Position numbers and translations under genes: made by a program
Notes under the pieces: model-generated
The model's database searches: none
Told to the model about the DNA's origin: nothing
Seen by the model: only the letters and a program-made list of their open reading frames with translations
Shown: piece after piece, positions 15,253 to 23,529 of the stretch
How the letters are laid out: every line of letters begins with the position of its first letter
How positions within the stretch are numbered: the stretch's first letter is position 1
Assembly: GCA_016124745.1 (NCBI GenBank)
Contig: WGNC01000036.1
Location: forward strand, 1 to 34,051
Direction of reading: 5' to 3'
Length of the DNA: 34,051 nt
Source: Thiobacillus sp.
GTDB lineage: Bacteria; Pseudomonadota; Gammaproteobacteria; Burkholderiales; Thiobacillaceae

Positions 15253-16275
15253 GTGAGTGATTTCGAAAGCCGTATCAGTGAGTTTCCGCGCGTCGCGCTC
15301 TTCTCCACCCCGACCCCGATCGAGCGGCTGAGCCGCATCGAGGAGGCGCTCGGAGACGCGCTGCGCGGGGTACGTCTTTACATCAAACGCGACGACACGA
15401 TGGGGCTCGGCGGCGGCGGCAACAAACTGCGCAAGCTGGAGTTCCTGTTGGGCGAGGCGAGGCAGGAGAAGGCCGACACCATCATTGCCGTGGGAGGGCG
15501 CCAATCAAATCACGCCCGGCTCACAGCGGCAGCGGCCGCCAGGCATGGGTTTCAATGCGAGCTTGCGCTGGCACAGGTCGTGCCGAGGATGGATACGGAC
15601 TACCAGGAGAGCGGCAACATTTTGCTCGACAATCTGTTCGGCGCACGCGTGCATGATCTACCTGGCTCGGCCAACCCGGTCGAGTTTGCCGAAGAGCGAG
15701 CTGCTGTGCTGCGCGCTGAGGGCAGGACGGCCTATGTCATGGCGTCGGGCGGTTCCAGCCCTACGGGTTGCCTCGGCTATGCCGTTTGCGCCAATGAGAT
15801 CGCCGAGCAGGCTCGTTTCCTTGGCATCGCGTTCGACGAGGTGGTCGTGCCGAATGGAAGTTCTGGAACCCATGCGGGGCTGGCGGCCGGATTCGTCGCG
15901 CTCGGCAGCTCAGCATCAAGAGTGCGCTCGTTCTCCGTCCTGGCCTCAGAGGAGGACAGCCGGGCAGCTACCCTCGGTAAGGCGAGGGCGACGGCTGCAT
16001 TGCTTGGATGCGAGGCGACGATCGAGGAGACCGATATTCGAGTGGACGGATCGGAGCGCGGTTCGGCCTATGGCGCCCCAACCGCCTCGATGGTGAGTGC
16101 GGTGCAATTGATGGCGCGGCGAGAGGGGCTGCTTCTCGATCCTGTTTATTCGGGAAAGGCGTTTGCAGGCCTGCTGGCCGCCGTCCGGAATGGGGACTAT
16201 CGGGACGGCGCGAGCATTTTGTTCGTCATGACTGGCGGCGCGCCGAGCCTGTTCGCCTATCGGCATGAATTCTAG
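15253..16275 (+). CDS. PLP-dependent D-cysteine desulfhydrase / ACC deaminase family enzyme
   Basis: The GTG at 15253 has AGGAAGGGCAGAG upstream and yields 340 residues, the normal family length; an ATG at 15199 overlaps the preceding gene. The PLP lysine is Lys58 in GGGGNKLRKLEF. The substrate-binding QSNHARLTAAAA (84-95), ASGGSSPTGCLGY and PNGSSGTHAGL follow, then DPVYSGKAFAGL and FVMTGGAPSLF near the end. This family includes D-cysteine desulfhydrase (D-Cys to pyruvate, sulfide and ammonia), ACC deaminase and L-cysteate lyase. The exact substrate cannot be fixed from sequence. Cytosolic. It lies in an apparent operon with the GlxA-type regulator. Confidence 0.9.
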   Translation: MSDFESRISEFPRVALFSTPTPIERLSRIEEALGDALRGVRLYIKRDDTMGLGGGGNKLRKLEFLLGEARQEKADTIIAVGGRQSNHARLTAAAAARHGFQCELALAQVVPRMDTDYQESGNILLDNLFGARVHDLPGSANPVEFAEERAAVLRAEGRTAYVMASGGSSPTGCLGYAVCANEIAEQARFLGIAFDEVVVPNGSSGTHAGLAAGFVALGSSASRVRSFSVLASEEDSRAATLGKARATAALLGCEATIEETDIRVDGSERGSAYGAPTASMVSAVQLMARREGLLLDPVYSGKAFAGLLAAVRNGDYRDGASILFVMTGGAPSLFAYRHEF

Positions 16276-16554
16276 CGCAATTCTGAGGCAAGGCTAGGAC
16301 ATCGTATTATAACTAAACCGAGCGAATTGTAGATCATCGAAAGGGCTTGGCAATGCTAGTAAGTAGCTACCAAGGTGCGGATTGCCGTCGTTCGATTGAT
16401 GCTGAACCTGCGATCTGCGGGCACCTATTTGTATCGCAGTGTATGCGCCTGCCCGAATCGTACATTGGCTTTCAATTTTCCCGGATGGGAACACAGCGGA
16501 GATACATGCGGATCGGCGTCTACGGCGGAGCTAATCCGGTCGGAGAGAAAATCG
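16276..16554. other. Non-coding stretch before a broken hydrolase gene
   Basis: No frame here has family resemblance or a ribosome binding site. The last about 20 bases carry the GGAGA site belonging to the broken hydrolase start at 16555. Confidence 0.4.
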
Positions 16555-16830
16555 ATGTCAGACAAGATCAACGAGCAGCGGCGGAGATTCGTTGGCGCCG
16601 CAGCCATTGGAATGGTTGACGCGCAGCGCGGTGTGACCGGTACGGCCCACGCTCAATCCGCCAATCCGGTCCTCCGCGCGTGTGCCGACAGTCAGGCCGG
16701 GCACGAACACGTCCTTCGCCTCAATCAAGCAGATCAACGTCGGCGAGCTGAATGTTGGCAACGCCGAAGTCGTTCCCATCAACGGTCCTGTGGTTAAAGT
16801 CCCGAGTTGCGCGGGTAGTATCACCTACCT
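16555..16830 (+). pseudogene. N-terminal relic of a Tat-exported alpha/beta hydrolase
   Basis: A good ribosome binding site and ATG at 16555 begin MSDKINEQRRRFVGAAAIGM, a twin-arginine signal, followed by GVTGTAHAQS as the cleavage region. A frameshift follows. The next frame (from about 16682) reads VRPGTNTSFASIKQINVGEL then NVGNAEVVPINGPVV, the start of an alpha/beta hydrolase or epoxide-hydrolase-like domain. The expected HGWP oxyanion segment is degraded (VPSCAGS), and the catalytic serine region and everything after it are gone. This is a truncated, frameshifted gene. The LysR gene immediately downstream may once have been its neighbour. Confidence 0.68.
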
Positions 16831-17002
16831 GATCTCGCAAAGTCGGAATTCTATCCTCGCGGCGTTCCGCAACGAATCGGAAATTCGACGCCGCGGTTTC
16901 CAACCTCGCCGCGTCTTAGGTTTCGCCGAAGTCCCGGCGTTCATTTCGAGGAAATGGCGGTTATGGAATCATGCGAACGTAAAGTGAGTTGCAGAGATAT
17001 TT

Positions 17003-18022
17003 ATGCCAGATTTGTCTCTTGATCTGCGGTTCTTGCGTTATGCGCTCGTCGCCGCCCAGCAGGGAAGCATTCGGCGGGCGGCGAGCGTGCTCGATGTTCA
17101 ACAATCGACACTCAGTCGCCGAATCCAGTTGCTTGAGCACCGCCTCGGTTTCTCGTTGTTTGAGCGTGATTCACGTGGGATTCGGCTCACAAGCGCCGGA
17201 GAGAAATTTCTCAAGGAAGCAACGATCGGCGTAAACCATTTTGATCGCGCCGTTCAACTCGCCGCCTCGACGCATCGCGGCGAGCGGGGCGAACTGCACA
17301 TCGGGGTGCTCGCGACCCTGGCGTCAGGCTTCCTCCAATCCCTGATGCGCCGACATTTCCAACGCCATACTGGCGTGAAGGTCAGTCTGCATGAAGGCTC
17401 CGCGCAGGAGAACCTTCATCGGCTGGCGCTCGGCCATCTGGACATATTGTTCGTAGCGAATTGGCAGCAGCAGTCGGACTATAGCGCAGCAGAGCTGTGG
17501 TCGGAGCGCATTTTCGTTGCGGTTCCCGAGGAGCATAGGCTGGCGCAACGCGACATCATCGTTTGGGAGGACATCAATCGCGAGACGTTCATCGTGAGCC
17601 GAGGCGGACCCGGCCCAGACTTCCGGGATCACATTGTACGCCGAACGGCCACCATGGGCGTCGTGCCGGCGATCGATATCCACGACGTCGGTCATGCCAG
17701 CCTCATGGGTTTGGTCTCGGTCGGGTACGGCGTGGCCTTGACCTGTGGGTCCGAAGCGGAAGCGACGGTATCTGGTATTGCTTTTCGCCCCCTTGGTGGT
17801 GACGAGGATCTTATTCAGTGGAAGGCAGTCTGGTCGCCAAGGAACTCCAATCCGGCGTTGCGCCGGCTTTTGGAGCTGACCCGATCAATGGCCAAGGAGA
17901 GCGCGGGAAAAATCAGAAAGCGAAGGCTGAGGAACGGGTTCGCGGGGGCGGCTATATGGCTCCTTTTTCCGATTGCGACAATTTTCGGCGCGCACGTGCA
18001 AATGCTCGGTCTGTGGCAATGA
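17003..18022 (+). CDS. LysR family transcriptional regulator
   Basis: This 339-residue regulator has the LysR winged helix at about residues 8-65 (DLRFLRYALVAAQQGSIRRA, QQSTLSRRIQLLEHRLGF, LFERDSRGIRLTSAGEKFL). A substrate-binding-like effector domain follows from about 90 to 300 (GELHIGVLATL, RLALGHLDILF, MGLVSVGYGVAL). Typical LysR proteins end near residue 300. Here about 35 extra residues run on (RKRRLRNGFAGAAIWLLFPI and beyond) across sequence that is antisense to another relic frame, so the natural C-terminus was probably lost at a recombination junction near 17900. The regulator may still be functional. Its original target is not evident. Confidence 0.85.
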   Translation: MPDLSLDLRFLRYALVAAQQGSIRRAASVLDVQQSTLSRRIQLLEHRLGFSLFERDSRGIRLTSAGEKFLKEATIGVNHFDRAVQLAASTHRGERGELHIGVLATLASGFLQSLMRRHFQRHTGVKVSLHEGSAQENLHRLALGHLDILFVANWQQQSDYSAAELWSERIFVAVPEEHRLAQRDIIVWEDINRETFIVSRGGPGPDFRDHIVRRTATMGVVPAIDIHDVGHASLMGLVSVGYGVALTCGSEAEATVSGIAFRPLGGDEDLIQWKAVWSPRNSNPALRRLLELTRSMAKESAGKIRKRRLRNGFAGAAIWLLFPIATIFGAHVQMLGLWQ

Positions 18023-18164
18023 AGCGTTGGACCATTGGGCCTATGAGCTTTGCCGGCTCGGTGATTGATTGCCCGGTTTCGGCGGCGAGAGCCTCGGCGT
18101 AGGCGAGGATGTCGCGGTATCCCGCCTCGGCGCCGACGCTTAGCAAGCGTCGAGAGCGCTGCGG
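17952..18164 (-). pseudogene. 3' part of an ORF interrupted by IS66
   Basis: The minus-strand frame reads RSRRLLSVGAEAGYRDILAY, AEALAAETGQSI and PAKLIGPMVQRFIATDRAF, ending at 17952. Removing the IS66 element and one copy of its target duplication joins it in frame with 20774-20923, giving about 120 codons from an ATG at 20923. The C-terminal part looks protein-like; the N-terminal part less so. I do not recognise the family. The interrupted product is unknown. Confidence 0.5.
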
Positions 18165-18172
18165 CCTTGAAC
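18165..18172. repeat. IS66 target-site duplication, left copy
   Basis: CCTTGAAC here is identical to 20774-20781. Eight bases is the characteristic duplication size of IS66-family elements. Confidence 0.93.
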
Positions 18173-18196
18173 GTAAGCATGCGCCGTAGGCCGCCT
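18173..18196 (+). repeat. IS66 left terminal inverted repeat
   Basis: The sequence begins GTAAGCATGCGCCGTAGGCC and matches the complement of 20750-20773 at 18 of 24 positions. Confidence 0.88.
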
Positions 18197-18275
18197 TGTT
18201 GAGAAGCATTTCGGCGTCCAGCTTTTCGCGTTCGTAATCCGGCAGCAGTGCCGGCAGCGGTGCTGGAGAGCTGGC

Positions 18276-18665
18276 GTGGATGATGAGACCTATGTTCGCC
18301 GCCGTCGCTGGAGTGTGGAGGAGAAGCGCGCGGTCGTGGGCGAGGCGCTGTCGAGCGGGAACGTGATCGCGACGGCGAAGCGGCATGGCATCCAGGCGCA
18401 GCAGATCTACCGATGGCGCGAGCGGCTCGATGAGCGGCAAAGTCCGACGGCGTTTCTGCCGGTGTCGATTGCGCCGGATTCTGTGTCGCCCCGTCCAGCA
18501 CCGGTGCTGGATCAGGGCATCCAGGACCCCAGTCCAGCAGTGATGCTGGATCGTTCGCCGCGCGTTGAGATCGTGTTGTCCGCCGGTCGGCGCATCATCG
18601 CCGAGGGCAACGTCGATATCGATGTGATGCTCAGGTTGGCGCGCGGCCTCGAGGCGCTCAGGTGA
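18276..18665 (+). CDS. tnpA: IS66 family accessory protein TnpA
   Basis: A 129-residue protein with an N-terminal helix-turn-helix: [37 protein letters not shown] variable middle and a C-terminal [18 protein letters not shown] follow. This is the standard IS66 first ORF. Its role is accessory to transposition, probably DNA binding. Its stop overlaps the start of tnpB (GTGA), so the two are translationally coupled. Confidence 0.92.
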   Translation: MDDETYVRRRRWSVEEKRAVVGEALSSGNVIATAKRHGIQAQQIYRWRERLDERQSPTAFLPVSIAPDSVSPRPAPVLDQGIQDPSPAVMLDRSPRVEIVLSAGRRIIAEGNVDIDVMLRLARGLEALR

Positions 18666-19009
18666 TCCCGGTTCCCGTCGGCGTGAAGGTGTGGCTCGCG
18701 ACCGGCCACACCGATATGAGGAAGGGGTTCGCCTCGCTGGCGCTGGTGGCGCAGGAGGTCTTGAAGCGCGATCCGCTCGGTGGTCACATCTTCTGCTTCC
18801 GCGGGCGTCGCGGCGATCTTTTGAAGGTGATCTGGCACGACGGGCAGGCGGCGAGCCTCTACGTGCGCCGGCTGGAGAAGGGCCGCTTTCTGTGGCCGTC
18901 GCCGGCCGACGGTGTCGTTGCGATCACGCCCGCGCAGATGGGGTACCTGCTCTCCGGCATCGACTGGCGCAACCCGGTGGAGACTTGGCGTCCAACTGCG
19001 ATCGGATAG
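18662..19009 (+). CDS. tnpB: IS66 family accessory protein TnpB
   Basis: This 115-residue protein starts at a GTG overlapping the tnpA stop. Diagnostic segments are [40 protein letters not shown] and [10 protein letters not shown], all hallmarks of IS66 Orf2/TnpB. It is required for efficient transposition of IS66 elements. Its biochemical role is not settled. Confidence 0.95.
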   Translation: MIPVPVGVKVWLATGHTDMRKGFASLALVAQEVLKRDPLGGHIFCFRGRRGDLLKVIWHDGQAASLYVRRLEKGRFLWPSPADGVVAITPAQMGYLLSGIDWRNPVETWRPTAIG

Positions 19010-19054
19010 AGCTTTGCGCCTTGTTTTTGCCGGCCGATGTGATTCCCTCTCCTT

Positions 19055-20710
19055 GTGAGCGCGCCCGCTGAATCGCCCCTGTCGCCGACTCTGCCGACCG
19101 ATCTTTCGGCGGCGCATGCGATGATCCTGGCGGAGCGCCAGGCGAGGATCGAGGCGCAAGCCGAAGCTCTTGCGGCGAAGGCTGCAGCGTCATCGACCGA
19201 GGTGACGATCGCGCATCTCAAGCTGATGATCGAGAAGCTCAAGCGAGAGCTCTATGGCCGGCGCTCCGAGCGCACGGCGCGGTTGATCGACCAGATGGAG
19301 CTCCAGCTCGCGGAGTTGGAGGAGGCCGCTACGGAAGACGAGATCGCGGCGGAGGCAACGGCGCGCCAGGCGTCGCTGCCCGCTCCGGCCCTGCGCCGCC
19401 GTCCTGTCCGCAAGCCCTTCCCGGAGCATCTGCCGCGCGAGCGGGTCGTGATCGCAGCACCGACGTCGTGCCCGTGCTGCGGCTCGATGAAGCTGTCGAA
19501 GCTGGGCGAGGACGTGACGGAGACCCTGGAGGTCGTGCCGCGGTCCTGGAAGGTGATCCAGACTGTGCGGGAGAAGTTCACGTGCCGCGCTTGCGAGACG
19601 ATCACACAGCCGCCGGCGCCCTATCATGTGACGCCGCGCGGCTTCGTGGGGGCGAACCTGCTGGCCATGGTGCTGTTCGAGAAGTTCGGACAGCACCAGC
19701 CGCTCAACCGCCAGAGCGAGCGCTACGGCCGCGAGGGTATCGATCTCTCGGTCTCGACGCTCGCCGACCAGGTCGGCGCGGTGACTGTGGCGCTGGCGCC
19801 ATTGCATGACATGATCGCCCGGCACGTCATGGCGGCGCAGAGGCTGCACGCCGACGACACGACGGTGCCGATCCTGGCCAAGGGCACGACCGACACGGGC
19901 CGGATCTGGACCTATGTCCGCGACGACAGGCCCTTCGGTGGCGCCGATCCGCCGGCGGCGCTCTACTTCGCCTCGCGCGACCGGCGGCAAGAGCATCCGG
20001 ACGCGCACCTCGCGGCTTGGAGCGGCATCCTGCAGGCCGACGCCTATGGCGGTTACAACGGGCTGTACGATCCCGCGCGTCCGGGCGGGCCGGTCACGTC
20101 GGCGCTCTGTTGGTCGCATGCCCGCCGGGGCTTCTTCGAACTTGCCGACATCGCGGCGAGTGCGCGGCGCAGGCCCGGCGCCGCACCCGTGTCACCGATC
20201 GCGCTGGAGGCCGTGAAGCGCATCGACGTGCTCTTCGCCATCGAGCGTGAGATCAACGGTCTGAGCGCCGACGAGCGCCGCCAGATCCGGCAAGAGCGCA
20301 GCCAGCCGCTCGTCGACGACCTGCACGTCTGGCTCGGCGAGCAGCGCGTCAAACTCTCGCGCTCGGCGACCGTCGCCAAGCCGATCGACTACATGCTCAG
20401 GCGCTGGGGCGGCTTCGCCGCCTTCCTCGACGACGGGCGGGCCTGCCTGTCGAACAACGCCGCCGAGCGAGCACTCAGAGGTTTTGCGCTCGGTCGAAAA
20501 GCCTGGCTGTTCGCGGGTTCCAGCCGCGGCGCCGAGCGGACCGCCGACATGGCGACGCTGATCCAGACTGCGAAGATGAACGACGTCGATCCACAGGCTT
20601 GGCTCGCCGACGTTCTGGCCCGCATCGCAGGATTACCCCAGCGCCGGCTCGACGAGCTACTGCCGTGGAACTGGCGCACCGACGGCGCCGACCGCCGTAG
20701 AGCAGCCTGA
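19055..20710 (+). CDS. tnpC: IS66 family transposase TnpC
   Basis: This 551-residue DDE transposase starts at a GTG. Residues 45-95 form a coiled-coil/leucine-zipper-like helix (HLKLMIEKLKRELYGRRSER). A zinc finger uses Cys139, Cys142, Cys177 and Cys180. The catalytic core shows Asp268 (LHADDTTVP), Asp329 (LQADAYGGY) and Glu471 (SNNAAERALRGFALGRKAW). Length and motif order are those of intact family members, and there is no frameshift. It cuts and pastes the element through the terminal repeats. Some minus-strand frames inside it are long but are shadows. Confidence 0.96.
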   Translation: MSAPAESPLSPTLPTDLSAAHAMILAERQARIEAQAEALAAKAAASSTEVTIAHLKLMIEKLKRELYGRRSERTARLIDQMELQLAELEEAATEDEIAAEATARQASLPAPALRRRPVRKPFPEHLPRERVVIAAPTSCPCCGSMKLSKLGEDVTETLEVVPRSWKVIQTVREKFTCRACETITQPPAPYHVTPRGFVGANLLAMVLFEKFGQHQPLNRQSERYGREGIDLSVSTLADQVGAVTVALAPLHDMIARHVMAAQRLHADDTTVPILAKGTTDTGRIWTYVRDDRPFGGADPPAALYFASRDRRQEHPDAHLAAWSGILQADAYGGYNGLYDPARPGGPVTSALCWSHARRGFFELADIAASARRRPGAAPVSPIALEAVKRIDVLFAIEREINGLSADERRQIRQERSQPLVDDLHVWLGEQRVKLSRSATVAKPIDYMLRRWGGFAAFLDDGRACLSNNAAERALRGFALGRKAWLFAGSSRGAERTADMATLIQTAKMNDVDPQAWLADVLARIAGLPQRRLDELLPWNWRTDGADRRRAA

Positions 20711-20749
20711 TCAAAAGCACCCCAGGACCGATCCCGCATAGCCGCCAGT

Positions 20750-20773
20750 CCGCGGCCCACGCCGGACGCTTAC
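20750..20773 (-). repeat. IS66 right terminal inverted repeat
   Basis: Read inward on the minus strand it begins GTAAGCGTCCGGCGTGGGCC. It pairs with the left end at 18173. Confidence 0.88.
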
Positions 20774-20781
20774 CCTTGAAC
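20774..20781. repeat. IS66 target-site duplication, right copy
   Basis: CCTTGAAC, identical to 18165-18172, immediately outside the right inverted repeat. Confidence 0.93.
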
Positions 20782-20923
20782 AGTTCGCCCCAGCGATAGT
20801 CGACACCGTCCTCGAGCCCGGCACAGCCCTCGGCGTCCGCGCCCGGTTGGCAGCCAGGCGACTTTGTTGTTGCGCGAGGAATGACGGCGCAGCCGGCAGG
20901 GGAAGAAAGTCGATCGGCACCAT
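20774..20923 (-). pseudogene. 5' part of the ORF interrupted by IS66
   Basis: Fifty codons from an ATG at 20923 (MVPIDFLPLPAAPSF) run in frame to the target duplication and, with the element removed, continue into 17952-18164. The first part overlaps the dispersed repeat (copy B), which is not conserved as protein in copy A. The real start may therefore lie elsewhere. Confidence 0.4.
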
Positions 20924-20998
20924 TGCGGCATAGGCGATCGAGGCGCAGCCGTCCTTCGGCCAGATCAGTCCATTAAAGAGGCCGTTTTGGAGCGGTCA
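20862..20998. repeat. Dispersed backbone repeat, copy B
   Basis: This matches 333-468 in the same orientation with scattered substitutions and small indels. In copy A the segment leads into a DUF736 gene. Here no DUF736 gene follows, so this is a detached fragment of backbone. Confidence 0.75.
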
Positions 20999-21345
20999 GC
21001 CAGACAGAGTCCAGTCGAGTGGAACTGGCAATCATATGCCCCGATCAGGCACCGGACACAGGTTCAGGGCGCTATCGTCACACAGCCCACGCAGGGTTTG
21101 TCACCGCCGCGCGCAATTTGCCACGCTGGAAGCGTGAACTTCGTGGAACGCGCCATCAATGGCAAAAAGCATCGTCGACATGACTGCATGACCCGCTTAC
21201 GTCCGACAGACTCTTTTTTTGCCAATCGATGAGTCGCCAGGCGAGCGACAGACAATTCCACGGTGGTCGCTGATCCCACCAGTGTGTGGATCGAACTCGC
21301 TTCGATCACGTCAGTCGGCTTGCTCCAGATTGCCGCATGCGGCGT
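20999..21345. other. Intergenic stretch between backbone repeat and HxlR gene
   Basis: I see no supported gene or terminator here. Open frames on both strands are short and lack ribosome binding sites. Confidence 0.4.
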
Positions 21346-21777
21346 TTAAACATCATCGTGCGCGATATCGATTCCAACGTTCATTTCGTGAAAGCGTTGG
21401 CGTGCCGCCTTAATATCCGCGTGGCTGCGCTCGGCCCACCCGATCAAAGCTGCCAGTGGGCTCAGCATCGATTGCCCCAATGGCGCTAGACGGTACTGAA
21501 CGGCGGGTGGTTTCGTCGGGAACACCTGACGCGTGATAATCCCGTCTTCCTCCAGATTGCGGAGCGTCTGCGTAAGCGATCGCTTTGAAATGTCAGGGAC
21601 GTCCCGCAATAACTCAGCAAACCGCCGCGGCCGCTCGGCTAGAGCCATTATAAGCAAGGCGCTCCATTTTTCGCCGAGGCGGTCAAGCACATCCCGGACA
21701 GGGCACTGCGATTGAACGACGGGCATGGCAGCCCACCGTTTGAAGCTCTTGATAACCTCTTCATTTTCGCTCTGCAT
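21346..21777 (-). CDS. HxlR family regulator (QorR/YtfH-like)
   Basis: I use the ATG at 21777 (143 residues, [10 protein letters not shown]). A TTG at 21804 lies over the TATAAT box on the minus strand and so is likely upstream of the transcript. The winged helix spans about 25-100: [68 protein letters not shown]. Cys25 occupies the position of the redox-sensing cysteine of YodB, HypR and QorR, so thiol modification by quinones or electrophiles may be the signal. Related regulators sit beside qorB in other bacteria, and an intact qorB-like gene is 3.4 kb away. Related sites lie at its own promoter and before qorB. Confidence 0.9.
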   Translation of the reverse strand: MQSENEEVIKSFKRWAAMPVVQSQCPVRDVLDRLGEKWSALLIMALAERPRRFAELLRDVPDISKRSLTQTLRNLEEDGIITRQVFPTKPPAVQYRLAPLGQSMLSPLAALIGWAERSHADIKAARQRFHEMNVGIDIAHDDV

Positions 21778-21796
21778 CCGACAATTCCCAAGACCA

Positions 21797-21819
21797 AGTC
21801 TCAATTATATACCATGTCT
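21797..21819. promoter_or_regulatory. HxlR promoter with candidate operator
   Basis: This 23-bp segment matches 25196-25218 upstream of qorB at 18 positions (AGTCTC..., ...ACCATGTCT). It contains ATTATA at 21804-21809, the TATAAT -10 box of the minus-strand HxlR gene. A bound protein would block transcription, fitting autorepression. Confidence 0.65.
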
Positions 21820-21994
21820 GAAGAGTCTCCAACATCTAACGGGGCGCAATGATGAGCAGCTGAGGTTTGCGTGATTCCCGTCAGGGACAGTCCGCGGGCG
21901 GCTGAGCAACCCAGCCGACGTTTTAGCTTCGTCCGTCGCCAATGCGTGCTCCGCCAACGTGGCATGCGGCGTTCTCGGTATGCGGTGCAGCCGA

Positions 21995-22147
21995 CGTTAC
22001 CAAGGGCAAAAAAACTGCCTCCTTCCTAACCCTCTAAAGTCTCTATATGAGACCTTGTTACAAAGAAAGACAAGAGAGGAGGCTCTGATGGACGAGAGAG
22101 CCAAACTGTTCGTAACCGGCACCGCGGGCGGGTTCGCCGCGCGCTAG
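21995..22147 (+). pseudogene. Duplicated qorB promoter and 19-codon qorB stub
   Basis: This segment is similar to 25150-25300: a shared GTTACC, AAACTGCCT.CTTCC, GTCTCTATATGAGACC and a start codon. The stub at 22088 reads MDERAKLFVTGTAGGFAAR then stop, against MDETATLLVTGAAGRLGAL in the intact gene. It keeps a ribosome binding site (GAGGAGG). It therefore now forms a short translated leader ahead of the Tm-1-like gene. Duplication by insertion of the Tm-1 module is inferred. Confidence 0.75.
22038..22054. promoter_or_regulatory. HxlR-type box ahead of the Tm-1 operon
   Basis: A perfect inverted repeat GTCTC-TATAT-GAGAC lies at 22039-22053, identical to the one at 25197-25211 before qorB. It is about 155 bp upstream of the Tm-1-like start. 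Confidence 0.7.
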
Positions 22148-22209
22148 CCTGCGTATGGGGCACATTCAGCGCTCCAGCCATCGAATGCCCTTCTCAACGG
22201 GAGCTGCTA

Positions 22210-23529
22210 ATGTCCGTATCAAAAGAATTCAATGGGGGAAATCGTAAGCCAGAGACTTTGGTGCATGCAGCGCCGCCAGCGGTGGCCGTACTTGGTAGTT
22301 TCGACACAAAAGGCGGCGAATTGAGATATCTGTGTCACCGGCTGAAGACTGCGGGGGTTGACGTAATAACCATCGACTTTGGCGTATATGGTCCTGCAAT
22401 TGACCATATAGATTTCCCAGCCGCGCACGTAGCCAGCGCTGGAGGCGCCGACCTATCCGACCTCAGAATATCCGGTGATCGAGGATCTGCCCTTTCCGTG
22501 ATGGCTAGCGGAACCGCTGAGATCCTGCGGCTGTTGATGAAGGAACGACGCATCCGGGGGGCAGTTTCGCTGGGAGGCGGCGGTGGAACAAATGTTGCCA
22601 GTAAAGCGATGCAGAGCCTTCCGATCGGCTTTCCAAAGCTCATTGTCTCGACGGTCGCAAGCGGAAACGTCCGGCCATACGTCCAGGAGACTGATCTTAC
22701 ATTGATGTATTCGGTCTTGGATGTTGCCGGTTTGAACCGCATCACCCGCGCCGTTTTAAATAATGCCGCGAGTGCCATCGCGGGCATGGCTTCGCAAGTA
22801 AGCGTTGGTGCTGATGAGCCAACGCGCGCCCCTTCTGTTGCACTCACCGCTTTTGGCGTGACGTCCAAAGGAGCGACGGCGGCACGCCGCCGCCTGGAGG
22901 AGCACGGCTTCGAGGTGCTGGTCTTCCATGCGACGGGCTCAGGCGGCCTCTCCCTGGAGAAGCTCCTCAGAGCGGGTTTCTTCTCTGGTGTGTTCGACCT
23001 CACCACTACCGAGTTGGCTGACGATCTGGTGGGCGGCGTGATGTCGGCGGGGCCAGATCGATTGACCGCAGCTGCCGAGGTAGGAGTGCCGCAAGTCGTA
23101 TCACTCGGAGCGCTGGACATGGTCAACCTTGGACCGCTTGCCGATGTCGCTCCAGAATTTCGCGCGCGCAGACTCATCCGCCACAACGACATGATGACCC
23201 TAATGAGAACTACGGCAGCGGAGAACTCAGAGTTGGGAAGCCGGATGGCTGCAAAATTGAACGTCAGCACGGGACCTGCCGCAATTTTCATTCCATTGAA
23301 AGGGGTTTCTTCCGTCGCCATCGCGGGAGAGCCTTTTTTTGATCCGGAGGCGGATCAGGCGCTCTTCGCTGCGATCCGAAATGGACTCGGGCCGAACGTC
23401 AAACTCGTTGAACGTGACGTTGATATCAACAACACCGATTTTGTGATCGAGGCTGCCGACGAATTGGCGGCAATGATTGCAAGGCTCCCCAATCTGGAAG
23501 AGATCGAACATGACTATGAAAAAAAGTGA
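22210..23529 (+). CDS. Tm-1-like ATP-binding domain protein (UPF0261)
   Basis: This 439-residue protein matches the UPF0261/Tm-1-like family. It shows VAVLGSFDTKGGELRYLCHR near 28-47, AVSLGGGGGTNVASKAMQSL about 118-137, IVSTVASGNVRPYV about 146-159 and a second Rossmann-like half beginning ALTAFGVTSKGATAARR. Conserved RARRLIRHNDMMTLMRTT lies around 318-335. The tomato resistance protein Tm-1 has this domain, with an ATP site, as its N-terminal part. The bacterial role is unknown; links to aromatic or carbohydrate catabolism have been proposed. The ribosome binding site is GGGAG. It overlaps the TIM-barrel gene by 20 bp. It lies behind the HxlR-type box and the qorB stub. Confidence 0.92.
   Translation: MSVSKEFNGGNRKPETLVHAAPPAVAVLGSFDTKGGELRYLCHRLKTAGVDVITIDFGVYGPAIDHIDFPAAHVASAGGADLSDLRISGDRGSALSVMASGTAEILRLLMKERRIRGAVSLGGGGGTNVASKAMQSLPIGFPKLIVSTVASGNVRPYVQETDLTLMYSVLDVAGLNRITRAVLNNAASAIAGMASQVSVGADEPTRAPSVALTAFGVTSKGATAARRRLEEHGFEVLVFHATGSGGLSLEKLLRAGFFSGVFDLTTTELADDLVGGVMSAGPDRLTAAAEVGVPQVVSLGALDMVNLGPLADVAPEFRARRLIRHNDMMTLMRTTAAENSELGSRMAAKLNVSTGPAAIFIPLKGVSSVAIAGEPFFDPEADQALFAAIRNGLGPNVKLVERDVDINNTDFVIEAADELAAMIARLPNLEEIEHDYEKK

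Larger units (their letters stand above)
18173..20773 (+). mobile_element. Complete IS66-family insertion sequence, 2601 bp
   Basis: Terminal inverted repeats begin GTAAGC at both ends; 18 of the outer 24 bases match. They enclose tnpA, tnpB and tnpC in the order typical of the family. An exact 8-bp direct duplication, CCTTGAAC, flanks the element. All three frames are open and the transposase DDE residues are present, so it may be active. It interrupts a short minus-strand ORF of unknown function. Confidence 0.95.

Noticed and set aside
19190-20119. 309-codon minus-strand frame inside IS66
   Set aside because: Shadow of tnpC, which has all catalytic and zinc-finger residues.
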